DNA of 58,978 nucleotides. Origin: Bacteroidota bacterium (lineage in GTDB: Bacteria > Bacteroidota > Bacteroidia > Chitinophagales > Chitinophagaceae). Positions 45,314-53,770 of this stretch are shown piece after piece. Numbering within the stretch: position 1 is the stretch's first letter; each line of letters begins with the position of its first letter. Below the pieces are notes generated by a model. That model was not told the origin of the DNA. It was given only the letters and a program-made list of their open reading frames with translations, and did not search any database. The translations under genes were made by a program, and so were the position numbers. The DNA lies in contig JAFEAJ010000038.1 in assembly GCA_018266455.1 (NCBI GenBank), positions 1 through 58,978 of the forward strand, written 5' to 3'.

Positions 45314-45877
45314 TTATCCCCTTGAGCCGGTAAGCATCAGCTTCACCCGCTGTATGGCTGCTATCGACATTGAATCGGTGATGGTGCCTTCTATTACCAT
45401 GTTATATGCTTCCTCGAATGGCATTTTTTTTATGGTCAATTGTTCCGTTTCTTCAGGTATGGGTGACCGTTGCTCAAGCCCCTGAGCAAGAAAAATAATT
45501 GAAAGCTCATCAGTCACTGAATTGGAAAGGTGCATCGTTAATAGCTGCTCCCACTTATTTGCGACAAGCCCGGTCTCTTCCAATAGCTCTCTTTTTGCAG
45601 ATTCAACCGGAGGCACATCAGGTGCGCCTCCCCCTTCAGGTATCTCCCAGCTATAAGCATTGATAGGGAACCGATACTGCCCAACAAGATAGATATTGAG
45701 GTCTTCATCAAGAGGCAGGACCCCAATTGCTAAATTGTTAAAATGCACTTTCCCATAAATTCCCTTGCCACCGCCCGGGTTAATGACATCAAATTCTGTC
45801 AGGCTTATCCATGGGTTATCATAAACTCTTTTTTCTGAAAGGACCTGCCATGGATTTTTATATTCGTTCATATTCAA
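45314..45877 (-). CDS. NUDIX hydrolase (ADP-ribose pyrophosphatase type)
   Basis: A 187-residue enzyme. The Nudix box is GGGAPDVPPVESAKRELLEE-TGL near residues 75-97, with the REXXEE glutamates that bind Mg. The surrounding PINAYSWEIPEG and LSNSVTDELSIIFLAQGLE match ADP-ribose/UDP-sugar pyrophosphatases. It would hydrolyse nucleoside diphosphate sugars. It is 10 bases upstream of rlmB on the same strand, so the two are probably cotranscribed. An alternative start is at 45871. Confidence 0.9.
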   Translation of the reverse strand: MNMNEYKNPWQVLSEKRVYDNPWISLTEFDVINPGGGKGIYGKVHFNNLAIGVLPLDEDLNIYLVGQYRFPINAYSWEIPEGGGAPDVPPVESAKRELLEETGLVANKWEQLLTMHLSNSVTDELSIIFLAQGLEQRSPIPEETEQLTIKKMPFEEAYNMVIEGTITDSMSIAAIQRVKLMLTGSRG

Positions 45878-45881
45878 AAAT

Positions 45882-45911
45882 AAAAAACCTCTCTGATGAG
45901 GAGAGGTTTTT
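45882..45911 (-). terminator. Intrinsic terminator after metK
   Basis: An 11-bp stem (AAAAACCTCTC / GAGAGGTTTTT) with a 7-base loop lies in the short gap between metK and the NUDIX gene. On the minus strand it ends in a T run, so it separates the two transcripts. Confidence 0.7.
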
Positions 45912-45928
45912 CTTAAAACATTATCAAA

Positions 45929-47182
45929 CTATTTCAAGCCAAATGCCTTTTTCACTTTTGGCACATAATCTAATTTTTCCCAGGTAAAGAGCTCCACTTT
46001 CTTTTTAACACTCTTTCCATCAGGAGAAACAAATGTTTTTTCAATTACTTGCGGCTTGCGGCCCATGTGGCCATAAGCTGCAGTTTCACTATAGATCGGG
46101 TTGCGGAGCTTTAACCTTGATTCAATGAAATAAGGGCGCATGTCAAAAATCTCAGCAATCTTCTTCCCTATTTCCCCATCAGTCAAATCAACTTTTGCTG
46201 TCCCGAAAGTATTCACGTTAACTGAAGTTGGTTGTGCAACTCCAATAGCATAAGAAACCTGCACCAGCACTTCGTCAGCAACACCAGCAGCAACAAGGTT
46301 TTTTGCGATATGCCTTGTCGCATAAGCAGCAGAGCGGTCAACCTTTGAAGGGTCTTTACCACTGAACGCGCCGCCGCCATGTGCGCCTTTGCCACCGTAA
46401 GTATCAACAATGATCTTGCGGCCAGTTAGCCCCGTGTCGCCATGCGGCCCGCCAATCACAAACTTCCCCGTTGGGTTGATGTGGTATTTTATTTTGTCGT
46501 TGAAAAGATGGGCGTATTTTTTGTATTTGGACCTAACCCTCGGTATAAGGATGTTGATAATGTCTCTTTTGATCTTTTCCTGCATTTTTGCTTCTGTGCC
46601 GAAATCATCATGCTGCGTTGATACAACAATCGCGTCAATCCGAACAGGTTTATTATTGTCATCATATTCCAGCGTTACCTGGCTCTTTGCGTCCGGGCGC
46701 AAGTATTTTATTTGTTTGTTTTCGCGCCTCAATGCAGCCAGTTCAATTAAAATATAATGTGCAAGGTCAAGCGCAAGGGGCATGTAGTTGTCCGTTTCAT
46801 TATTTGCATAACCGAACATCATCCCCTGGTCGCCTGCTCCCTGTTCTTCTTTTTTCTTCCTGTCCACGCCCTGGTTAATATCGGATGACTGTTCATGTAT
46901 AGCAGAAAAAATACCACACGAATTTGCTTCGAACATGTATTCGCTTTTGGTGTAACCGATCTTGCGTATCACGCCCCGTGCAATTTCCTGCACATCGAGG
47001 TAAGCTTTTGACTTTACTTCTCCCGCAAGTACTACCTGGCCGGTGGTAACAAGGGTTTCGCAGGCAACTTTTGAATGGGGGTCGAAAGCAAGAAAGTTAT
47101 CGATGAGCGCATCTGAGATCTGGTCAGCGACTTTGTCAGGGTGCCCTTCGGAAACACTTTCTGAAGTAAACAAATAAGGCAT
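45929..47182 (-). CDS. metK: S-adenosylmethionine synthetase
   Basis: A 417-residue enzyme that makes SAM from methionine and ATP. The N-terminal [18 protein letters not shown] and the central [20 protein letters not shown] motifs, with the following [20 protein letters not shown] loop, are diagnostic. The family's ATP and methionine residues are all present. The C-terminal ending is [18 protein letters not shown]. It has its own promoter-like element and a terminator. Confidence 0.97.
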   Translation of the reverse strand: MPYLFTSESVSEGHPDKVADQISDALIDNFLAFDPHSKVACETLVTTGQVVLAGEVKSKAYLDVQEIARGVIRKIGYTKSEYMFEANSCGIFSAIHEQSSDINQGVDRKKKEEQGAGDQGMMFGYANNETDNYMPLALDLAHYILIELAALRRENKQIKYLRPDAKSQVTLEYDDNNKPVRIDAIVVSTQHDDFGTEAKMQEKIKRDIINILIPRVRSKYKKYAHLFNDKIKYHINPTGKFVIGGPHGDTGLTGRKIIVDTYGGKGAHGGGAFSGKDPSKVDRSAAYATRHIAKNLVAAGVADEVLVQVSYAIGVAQPTSVNVNTFGTAKVDLTDGEIGKKIAEIFDMRPYFIESRLKLRNPIYSETAAYGHMGRKPQVIEKTFVSPDGKSVKKKVELFTWEKLDYVPKVKKAFGLK

Positions 47183-47230
47183 GTTGATTGCTAAATTTTA
47201 ATGATGAAAATTTGATTTTATTAAATAATG

Positions 47231-47263
47231 CCTGAACAGCATGTAATTTCAGGCGCAAAGATA
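47231..47263 (-). promoter_or_regulatory. metK promoter-like element and 5' leader hairpin
   Basis: The minus strand has TATCTTTG at 47263-47256, an exact TAnnTTTG fit about 75 bases before metK. It is followed at once by GCCTGAA / TTCAGGC arms around an 11-base loop. A hairpin at the predicted 5' end of the leader could influence metK expression. No known SAM riboswitch consensus was recognised. Confidence 0.4.
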
Positions 47264-47317
47264 ATGTCGGAAATGGATTTTGGAAATAATAAGGCTGAAT
47301 TATACGTTCTGAAAACC

Positions 47318-48130
47318 TTATTTGGCAATATCATTATACAGTTGAAGATATTCAGATAAATCAGATTCCGCATTGAAATGGATAACCTGTTTGCCCCTAA
47401 CCTTATGAAACTCTTCGCCCAGCTTTTTATCGGTCTTTTCCGCACCGAAGGTTATGGCGTCAGCATAAGCGGCGCCCCCTCGGAACATAGCCGCATTATT
47501 GGATTCTTTGAAGGGCAATAAATCTTTATCCTTGATATTGGCATGAACATTTGCAATTCTCAGGAAATCGTTCCCAAGCTTTTCCTTAAAGGTGCTTTGG
47601 CCAATGGTGAAAACCGTTTTTGCATGAGCGAACACGGGCTCTTTTTTGTAAACTGTTTTTATGTATAAAGGGATAAGGCCTGTCATCCAGCCGCTGCAAT
47701 GGATAATGTCCGGCGGCCATCCAAATTTCTTTACTGTTTCCAAAGCGCCCTTGCAAAAAAATACAGTCCTTAAACTGTTGTCCTCGAACCATTTTTCGTT
47801 TTCGTCATGAAAAATGTGCTTGCGCTTGAAAAGGTCCTCATTGTCTAAAAAATAAACCTGCAGGCGTGCGTTCGGGAGAGATGCCACTTTGATTTGCAAG
47901 GGGAAATCATCATTGTCTACTGACACATTGATGCCGGATAGCCTTACTACTTCATGGAGGCGATGCCTCCTCTCATTCACAACACCAAAACGGGGCATAA
48001 TACAACGCACTTCAAAACCGCTGTCGTTCGATTTTATTGCCAGTTTGTTGACCGTTTCTGCAAATTCAGTGAGCTCTAAATAAGGAGACATTTCGTTGGC
48101 AATAAATAAAATTCTTTTCTTTGTCAGCAT
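47318..48130 (-). CDS. Glycogen/starch synthase N-domain-like protein
   Basis: A 270-residue protein resembling the N-terminal Rossmann half of GT5 glycogen synthases. The start KKRILFIANEMSPYLELTEF aligns with the ADP-glucose-binding region, and the central GWPPDIIHCSGWMTGLIPLY is typical. The family's KTGGLGD glycine motif is replaced by LELTEFAET, and the second GT-B half is missing, so catalysis by itself is unlikely. This short form is a standard feature of this phylum beside panC, from which it is divergently transcribed. Confidence 0.8.
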   Translation of the reverse strand: MLTKKRILFIANEMSPYLELTEFAETVNKLAIKSNDSGFEVRCIMPRFGVVNERRHRLHEVVRLSGINVSVDNDDFPLQIKVASLPNARLQVYFLDNEDLFKRKHIFHDENEKWFEDNSLRTVFFCKGALETVKKFGWPPDIIHCSGWMTGLIPLYIKTVYKKEPVFAHAKTVFTIGQSTFKEKLGNDFLRIANVHANIKDKDLLPFKESNNAAMFRGGAAYADAITFGAEKTDKKLGEEFHKVRGKQVIHFNAESDLSEYLQLYNDIAK

Positions 48131-48239
48131 TATTGAACGGGATTAATGATAAAATGCCTTAAATAAATAGTTTGCGAAGGTAAGCTATTTATTGGAAATT
48201 TACTGCTATGGCTGCTTTGACCGCGTTCAACAGGACATC

Positions 48240-49097
48240 ATGATTATCGTTAAACAAGTTGAGGACCTCCATCGCCTTCTTCAGCAACAACCAGCAAAAG
48301 GGGCCGAGATTGGCTTTGTGCCTACCATGGGCGCGTTGCACAAGGGGCATATTTCGCTTATCAAAGCATCAAAATCGAAAACGGGCTGTACCGTTTGCAG
48401 CATTTTTGTAAACCCTACCCAATTCAACGACCCTAAGGATTTTGAAAGATATCCTTCTGCTATTGAAAATGATATTTTGATGCTTGAAAAGAATGGCACA
48501 GATATTTTATTCCTTCCCTCCGTGGAGAGCATTTACCCTGGCGGCAGGAACAATCTTGAACATTATGATATAGGTTATTTAGAAAACATTCTTGAAGGGA
48601 AATATCGGCCCGGTCATTTCCAGGGTGTTTGCCAGGTGATGAGCAGGCTTTTAAAAGCAGTAAACCCGGGGCATTTATTCATGGGCCAAAAAGATTATCA
48701 GCAGTGCATGGTAGTAAAAAAATTAATTGAACTGCTGGGCATGACAACCTGTTTTCATTCCTGCCCTACTGAAAGGGAGGCGGACGGGCTTGCCATGAGC
48801 AGCAGGAACCTTAGGTTAAATGAGGCAGAAAGAAAAAATGCTGTTGCCATTTTCCAGGCACTGGCCTATCTAAAAAAGAACATCAGGGAAAATGATTTCA
48901 ATGCATTGAAAGCCCGGGCATCGCACATCTTGATGGAAAATCATTTCCGGATCGAGTATGTGGAAATTGCAGATGCCGATAACTTGGAGATAAAACAATC
49001 TTTTATTTCATCCTGCAAATTTATTGGCCTGATAGCGGCTTATCAAAACGAAACCCGGCTTATTGACAACATGCGCCTGACCGTTGAACAGAACTGA
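48240..49097 (+). CDS. panC: Pantothenate synthetase
   Basis: A 285-residue enzyme that joins pantoate and beta-alanine. The start is MIIVKQVEDLHR at 48240, not the in-frame TTG upstream. The HxGH motif is FVPTMGALHKGHISLI, followed by SIFVNPTQFNDPKDFERYP and FMGQKDYQQCMVVKKL. The late SSRNLRLNEAER signature is also present. panD, which supplies beta-alanine, follows, so the two steps of the pathway are genetically linked. Confidence 0.95.
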   Translation: MIIVKQVEDLHRLLQQQPAKGAEIGFVPTMGALHKGHISLIKASKSKTGCTVCSIFVNPTQFNDPKDFERYPSAIENDILMLEKNGTDILFLPSVESIYPGGRNNLEHYDIGYLENILEGKYRPGHFQGVCQVMSRLLKAVNPGHLFMGQKDYQQCMVVKKLIELLGMTTCFHSCPTEREADGLAMSSRNLRLNEAERKNAVAIFQALAYLKKNIRENDFNALKARASHILMENHFRIEYVEIADADNLEIKQSFISSCKFIGLIAAYQNETRLIDNMRLTVEQN

Positions 49098-49232
49098 AAT
49101 TAGAATGTTAGCTTTGTTGCCATTTTTTATTGTTTATTGTTGCAATCTTCCGGCTTTTATAGCGATGGCTTTTACCTGCACCTTTCTTTGCAATAATTGA
49201 CAGAAAATAATTTTCATTGCGAAATTTGAATT

Positions 49233-49580
49233 ATGGAAATAGAAATACTGAAGTCGAAGATCCACCGGGCAAAGATCACTGAAGCCAACCTGAATTATGT
49301 AGGCAGCCTTACGCTGGACGAAGGCCTTATGGAGGCGGCCAACCTGATCGAGAATGAAAAAGTGCAGGTAGTGAACGTGAACAATGGCACCCGGATCGAA
49401 ACATATATCATTAAGGGCAAAAGAGGCTCCGGGGTTTGTTGCCTTAACGGGCCAGCTGCAAGGCAGGGAGCGGTTGGCGACATCGTTATTATCATTGCCT
49501 ATGCAACAATGGATTTTGAAAGTGCCAAAAAATTTAAACCATGGGTCGTATTCCCTGTAGAAGGCAATAAAATTGCATAA
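49233..49580 (+). CDS. panD: Aspartate 1-decarboxylase
   Basis: A 115-residue proenzyme that makes beta-alanine from aspartate. The self-cleavage site is Gly24-Ser25 in [13 protein letters not shown], which creates the pyruvoyl group. The conserved [17 protein letters not shown] motif is near residues 68-83. Its length is normal. It lies 135 bases after panC on the same strand. Confidence 0.95.
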   Translation: MEIEILKSKIHRAKITEANLNYVGSLTLDEGLMEAANLIENEKVQVVNVNNGTRIETYIIKGKRGSGVCCLNGPAARQGAVGDIVIIIAYATMDFESAKKFKPWVVFPVEGNKIA

Positions 49581-49636
49581 CCAACAGCATTGGTTTGTCA
49601 AACCCTTTATTTGTTGCTAAATTGCCCTGCACTTTT

Positions 49637-50674
49637 ATGTACAAAAAGCTCCTCACTGTATTGCAATATTTTTTTTTCGCTGGCCTTGCCGCATTTTTTG
49701 TGTGGCTGAGCCTGCGCGATCTCGATGAAAAAAAATGGGGCCAGCTAAAAGATGCTTTAAGCCGGGCACATTATTGGCTGCTTGTTCCTGTGCTTTTTTT
49801 TCTTTTGCTGAGCAACTGGCTCCGCGCTTTGCGCTGGAAGCAGTTGATTGAACCAATGGGTTACAGCCCGTCTATCATCAACACTTTTTTTGGTGTGCTT
49901 ATCGGGTATTTCGTTAACCTTGGCGCTCCAAGGCTTGGCGAAGTAATGAAATGCACTGTCCTTGCACGTTATGAAAAAGTGCCCGCAGAAAAACTTGTGG
50001 GAACGATTGTTGCAGAAAGGGCATTTGATGTGATCTGCCTGGCTTCCGTTTTCGGCCTGGCTTTTATTTTTCAGTTTGATGTGCTGCATTCGCTCGCCTA
50101 TACTTACATCTATCCGGCTTTTCAAAATAAACGAGGAAGAATATCTGTTCATAAAATAATTTATTTAGCAATTGGCATTATTGTTTTACTTGTTGTGTTC
50201 CGGTTTTTATTGAACAGGTTCGGGCACATCAATATCGTTCAAAAAACAAAAAATATCCTCGTCGGCATTTTGCACGGATTGACCAGCGTGAAGAAGGTAA
50301 AAAACAAACCCCTTTTTTTTGTCTATACGGTGATGATATGGGTATTGTATCTCGTGAGCACATGGTGCGGCTTTTTTGCCATTAACGAAACAAGCAGCCT
50401 GACGCTTACAGATGCATTAACCGTGCTCGCCATGGGAAGCATAGGCATGATCGTATCGCCAGGAGGCATTGGTGCCTACGCCCTGCTGGTGCAGGAAACT
50501 GTTGCCTTTTATAATATTCCATCGGAGCCGTTTGGCCAGGCGCTTGGCTGGCTTTTGTGGTTTGGGCAGCTGCTGAATTTCATTATTTTTGGCACGGCCA
50601 GCTTTGTTTTATTGCCACGCTTCAATAAAAAACGATATGAAAATAGCCAAAATAATACAGCAAAAAATTCTTGA
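49637..50674 (+). CDS. UPF0104/LPG-synthase-TM-domain membrane protein
   Basis: A 345-residue integral membrane protein with about eight hydrophobic segments. The start is ATG 49637; the in-frame TTG upstream is rejected. The motifs NWLRALRWKQLIEPMGY, GYFVNLGAPRLGEVMKC and MGSIGMIVSPGGIGAYALLV are those of the lysylphosphatidylglycerol synthase TM-domain/UPF0104 family (flippase-like). The substrate lipid is unknown. Its last 38 bases overlap the start of rfaE2, suggesting translational coupling. Confidence 0.88.
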   Translation: MYKKLLTVLQYFFFAGLAAFFVWLSLRDLDEKKWGQLKDALSRAHYWLLVPVLFFLLLSNWLRALRWKQLIEPMGYSPSIINTFFGVLIGYFVNLGAPRLGEVMKCTVLARYEKVPAEKLVGTIVAERAFDVICLASVFGLAFIFQFDVLHSLAYTYIYPAFQNKRGRISVHKIIYLAIGIIVLLVVFRFLLNRFGHINIVQKTKNILVGILHGLTSVKKVKNKPLFFVYTVMIWVLYLVSTWCGFFAINETSSLTLTDALTVLAMGSIGMIVSPGGIGAYALLVQETVAFYNIPSEPFGQALGWLLWFGQLLNFIIFGTASFVLLPRFNKKRYENSQNNTAKNS

Positions 50675-51128
50675 TAAGCCACAGTTGCAAAAACAGGTTA
50701 ACCGCTGGAGGTTCATGAAAAAAACCATTGCATTCACAAATGGCTGTTTCGATATCCTTCACCAGGGCCATATCGCCTCACTTTCCCAGGCGGCTGCTGA
50801 AGCTGATTATTTAGTTGTTGGCCTTAATTCCGATCGGTCGGTTAGAAACTTAAAAGGAGCGCAAAGGCCGGTCAACGAACAGCAATCAAGGGCTGTTCTT
50901 CTTGCATCATTGCTAATGGTAGATGCAGTTGTGATATTTGATGAAGACACCCCGCTTGAGCTGATCAATTTTATTTTACCTGATGCGCTGGTAAAAGGAG
51001 GCGACTATCAAATGGAAGAAATCGTAGGCGCTAAAGAAGTGATTGCAAATGGTGGAAGAGTTGTTATCAACCCCATTGTGCCAGGTTTTTCAACCAGCGC
51101 CCTGCTTGATAAGATACACAAATTGTGA
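50637..51128 (+). CDS. rfaE2: D-glycero-beta-D-manno-heptose 1-phosphate adenylyltransferase
   Basis: A 163-residue nucleotidyltransferase with the cytidylyltransferase-like HxGH motif in TNGCFDILHQGHIASLS near residue 36. The start is MKIAKIIQQKIL at 50637. VVGLNSDRSVRNLKG, ALVKGGDYQMEEIVGAKEV and PGFSTSALLDKI follow. It activates heptose for LPS core synthesis. It is the stand-alone second half of HldE; the kinase half is not in the window. Confidence 0.92.
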   Translation: MKIAKIIQQKILDKPQLQKQVNRWRFMKKTIAFTNGCFDILHQGHIASLSQAAAEADYLVVGLNSDRSVRNLKGAQRPVNEQQSRAVLLASLLMVDAVVIFDEDTPLELINFILPDALVKGGDYQMEEIVGAKEVIANGGRVVINPIVPGFSTSALLDKIHKL

Positions 51129-51215
51129 GGGAACAATTGATATGGCAATAGTGATACGGGGGAGCGTTACCCCATTCCTGGACGTTTATTGCCGCATCTA
51201 TTTGGCGGATGCCAT

Positions 51216-51494
51216 TTACTCAACAATGTCTTTCAAAAAGAAATCTCTTGCCCTCAATAAAGCATGGCTCACGAAATTCGTGGTCGCCTGCCACATTTCT
51301 TTGTAGTGGGATTTCAGGTAGCTCGCAACCTGGTCTCCCCATTTGCGCTGCGCAATCCACCGCGTGATGGCAACAACCCAAACGGTTGTCAATACTGCCG
51401 ACAGAACATATTGCTTATTCAAATACAGCATCGCGCTGATTGAAGCAATCGCCAAAATAATTGTTAGTGAAAAAAAAGCGTGCAAATGTTTCAT
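51216..51494 (-). CDS. Small membrane protein
   Basis: A 92-residue product with two hydrophobic segments (LTIILAIASISAMLYL and VLSAVLTTVWVVAITRWIAQ) and a basic, helical C-terminus (KEMWQATTNFVSHALLRARD). No family was recognised. It converges on rfaE2. Confidence 0.6.
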   Translation of the reverse strand: MKHLHAFFSLTIILAIASISAMLYLNKQYVLSAVLTTVWVVAITRWIAQRKWGDQVASYLKSHYKEMWQATTNFVSHALLRARDFFLKDIVE

Positions 51495-51882
51495 GGTTCT
51501 TTGTTTTAGTCTATAGAAAGCCTGTAGTAAAGTAATTTCAGCGGGAATAGGCTAAGCATATTAAGGAATCGCCTACTACCGCTTTTACACAGCCTGATGC
51601 ATTGCGGCCCTGCATAGAATGTTGGAGATGTTTTGAAGAAAAGGAATGCAAAATGAAGTGGCTAAAAGTTTGCCATAAATTAAATAGTTTACAGCCAGGC
51701 GATTGCTATAAAGCGAAGTAGAAATTTTTCCTGTTTCTGGAATTCTAATGATACAATTTGGAATAATTCGGCACCATTAAATAATGTTTGCTGACGGGTT
51801 AGCCAAAATAACAAGCTCCTGTAAAAGCAGGAGCTTGTAAAAACCAAAACTACACATTATTAACGATAAGGTATAAATGATG
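51495..51882. other. 388-base gap without a gene
   Basis: It carries only a minus-strand terminator hairpin near its right end. No reading frame of note was found on either strand. Confidence 0.5.
51811..51838 (-). terminator. Intrinsic terminator after the papain-like gene
   Basis: A perfect 11-bp stem (ACAAGCTCCTG / CAGGAGCTTGT) encloses a 6-base loop. On the minus strand it is followed by TTATTTT about 45 bases beyond the stop of the peptidase gene. Confidence 0.65.
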
Positions 51883-53562
51883 TTATTTTTCAGCATGCAA
51901 CTGCGGCAGCAAAGCTCTTTTGTCTGTTTTCATAGCATCTACCTTTCTTTTAATTTCACCGCTTTTATATTTAGCCTTAACGAACGATAAAATTTCCTGG
52001 GGGGTGTATGCGTTTTTGTTATGCTCGCTCACCGATGAATTGAATTTTGAGTGGCGAAGGTTCTCGGCATTCACGTTAAGCGGGTTTTTGTTCGCATCAT
52101 GTATGCCTCCTGAATTAGGATCATAGCTGCTCGCTACCCCGTTTGTAAAAGTTGCGGGCAGTTGGCCTGTAGTATAAAAAATATTATTCTGCCTGTTCAC
52201 ATCTTTGAGCACATTTTGCGGGTCAACAATAAGCACCAGGTAATAAGACCCATTCAGGTTGATGGGCACAAAATAATTGCGAAAAGCTTCGGGTGTGTTA
52301 AAAGCGGCCTGAGCAAAACTTGAACCCGATGGGATATCAACATTAAAAACGCAGGCATTATTATTTTGGCAGGAGGCTGTAGCGACACTGGTATTAAATT
52401 CATCATGAAAAATCACCCCGTAATCGTTCGCATTATAAGCATTATAATAAATATAGTAGTAATTCCAGTCGCTTGAAGGGCTTACATCAGCCTGGCCGAT
52501 ATTATAAATATTGAGCCACATCTTCCTCGCAGTTGGGTCATTAGTCGGGTTGTCAGTTGCATCGCCAATGGTGGAGGCATCAGAGAAAACCCATGCCGCT
52601 AAATCAACTGAAGAAGTTGTGGTTGTTGGTATGGTGTCAGTGGTGTTCGTGCCATTGGAAGCCATGTAATAAACATTGCCATCTGAGATATACTGGTTTA
52701 CCAAAACATTATAATCGATCCAGTAATATCCATTTTCCCCCCACTGAGTGCCCCAGGAATTAACAACATGGAAAGCACCGGAAGGCCCCTGGTTGTCATC
52801 ATAACCTATAATGCATTGTGCATGCAAGCCAACCTGATTAGGAAAAGTTGCTGTTGTGATCACACCGCCGGTATAGTTTTCAAACTCGTTGCTTACTTTG
52901 ATCCCCATCACAACGGGTATGTTTGCTGCCAATTGTTGTTTGATCGCATCAACTGATGCTGTTACTGTCCGGTAATATGCTATTTTATGATTTGCTGCAT
53001 CGGTATTCCAGGAAGGTTGAAGCTGGGATTGTGAACAGTTGGTAATCGAAGGGTCCCAGGGAACCGTGGCCATGGTGGCCACCCCGTTTGCTACCAATTG
53101 GTCCATCGCACTGCTGATCTGTGTGCCCGACTGGCAATCTGCCCCTTTCTGATCATCCGGTATTTCCAAAAAAAGATCTTTCGGGCTTAACTGCTGGTTT
53201 GCTGCATTTGTTTGCCCCTGGTTATAATTCAGGGCAACTGCCTCAGAAACTGTTTTTGCATAATAACCTGTTGACCAGCCAACACAGGTTTGTGTTTGCC
53301 CCTGATCGCCCACAGGCGGACAAAAAGCAGATAGATCAACTTTTGACGGCAAGGGGGCAGAAGCGCCTGCTAAAGCAGCCAGGTTCACTGCCTTCGGGAC
53401 TGACGCAGGATTGTCTTTTCCCGACAGCCCGGTGCCTCGTTTGCCAGTAGGAGGGTTATTATTGTTGTTGTTAGGCGAGCTTTTTTTGCAGCTGAAAGGC
53501 ACATAAAAAAGAAGAATAGCAAAAAGGAAAACAGCAGTTCTCTGGAGGAATACTAGTTTCAT
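51883..53562 (-). CDS. Papain-like C1 peptidase lipoprotein
   Basis: A 559-residue protein. The lipoprotein signal ends FYVPFSCKK, with Cys25 acylated, followed by an Asn run and a Gly/Pro-rich linker. A C1 peptidase domain (about 75-300) has the oxyanion Gln87 and the catalytic Cys93 in VGDQGQTQTCVGWSTGYY. The His lies in VGLHAQCIIGYDDNQG, and the Asn in HVVNSWGTQWGENGYYWIDY. The remaining 250 residues are beta-rich and end in a basic helix. The enzyme is probably displayed on the outer membrane surface; the substrate is unknown. Confidence 0.9.
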   Translation of the reverse strand: MKLVFLQRTAVFLFAILLFYVPFSCKKSSPNNNNNNPPTGKRGTGLSGKDNPASVPKAVNLAALAGASAPLPSKVDLSAFCPPVGDQGQTQTCVGWSTGYYAKTVSEAVALNYNQGQTNAANQQLSPKDLFLEIPDDQKGADCQSGTQISSAMDQLVANGVATMATVPWDPSITNCSQSQLQPSWNTDAANHKIAYYRTVTASVDAIKQQLAANIPVVMGIKVSNEFENYTGGVITTATFPNQVGLHAQCIIGYDDNQGPSGAFHVVNSWGTQWGENGYYWIDYNVLVNQYISDGNVYYMASNGTNTTDTIPTTTTSSVDLAAWVFSDASTIGDATDNPTNDPTARKMWLNIYNIGQADVSPSSDWNYYYIYYNAYNANDYGVIFHDEFNTSVATASCQNNNACVFNVDIPSGSSFAQAAFNTPEAFRNYFVPINLNGSYYLVLIVDPQNVLKDVNRQNNIFYTTGQLPATFTNGVASSYDPNSGGIHDANKNPLNVNAENLRHSKFNSSVSEHNKNAYTPQEILSFVKAKYKSGEIKRKVDAMKTDKRALLPQLHAEK

Positions 53563-53770
53563 GAGCTTTAAATGAATGGTGTTTAAGAAAAAAGAATACT
53601 TGTTACGGGAAACTGTGGCACTGTTCCGAAATCCGCGTTAAAGGTATAGGCGGCAAAAAAAAAATTAAATACCCAATATGTAGTATTTTAAAAAAACAAC
53701 AACGGGCACCACAGGTTGTAGCTGGCAGACTATATTTTCGTTTTTCTGTATATTGCCTCCCTGACTACTT

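Noticed and set aside
47183..47263. SAM riboswitch upstream of metK
   Set aside because: The leader is short and shows only a simple hairpin. The SAM-I and SAM-II consensus features I know were not found.
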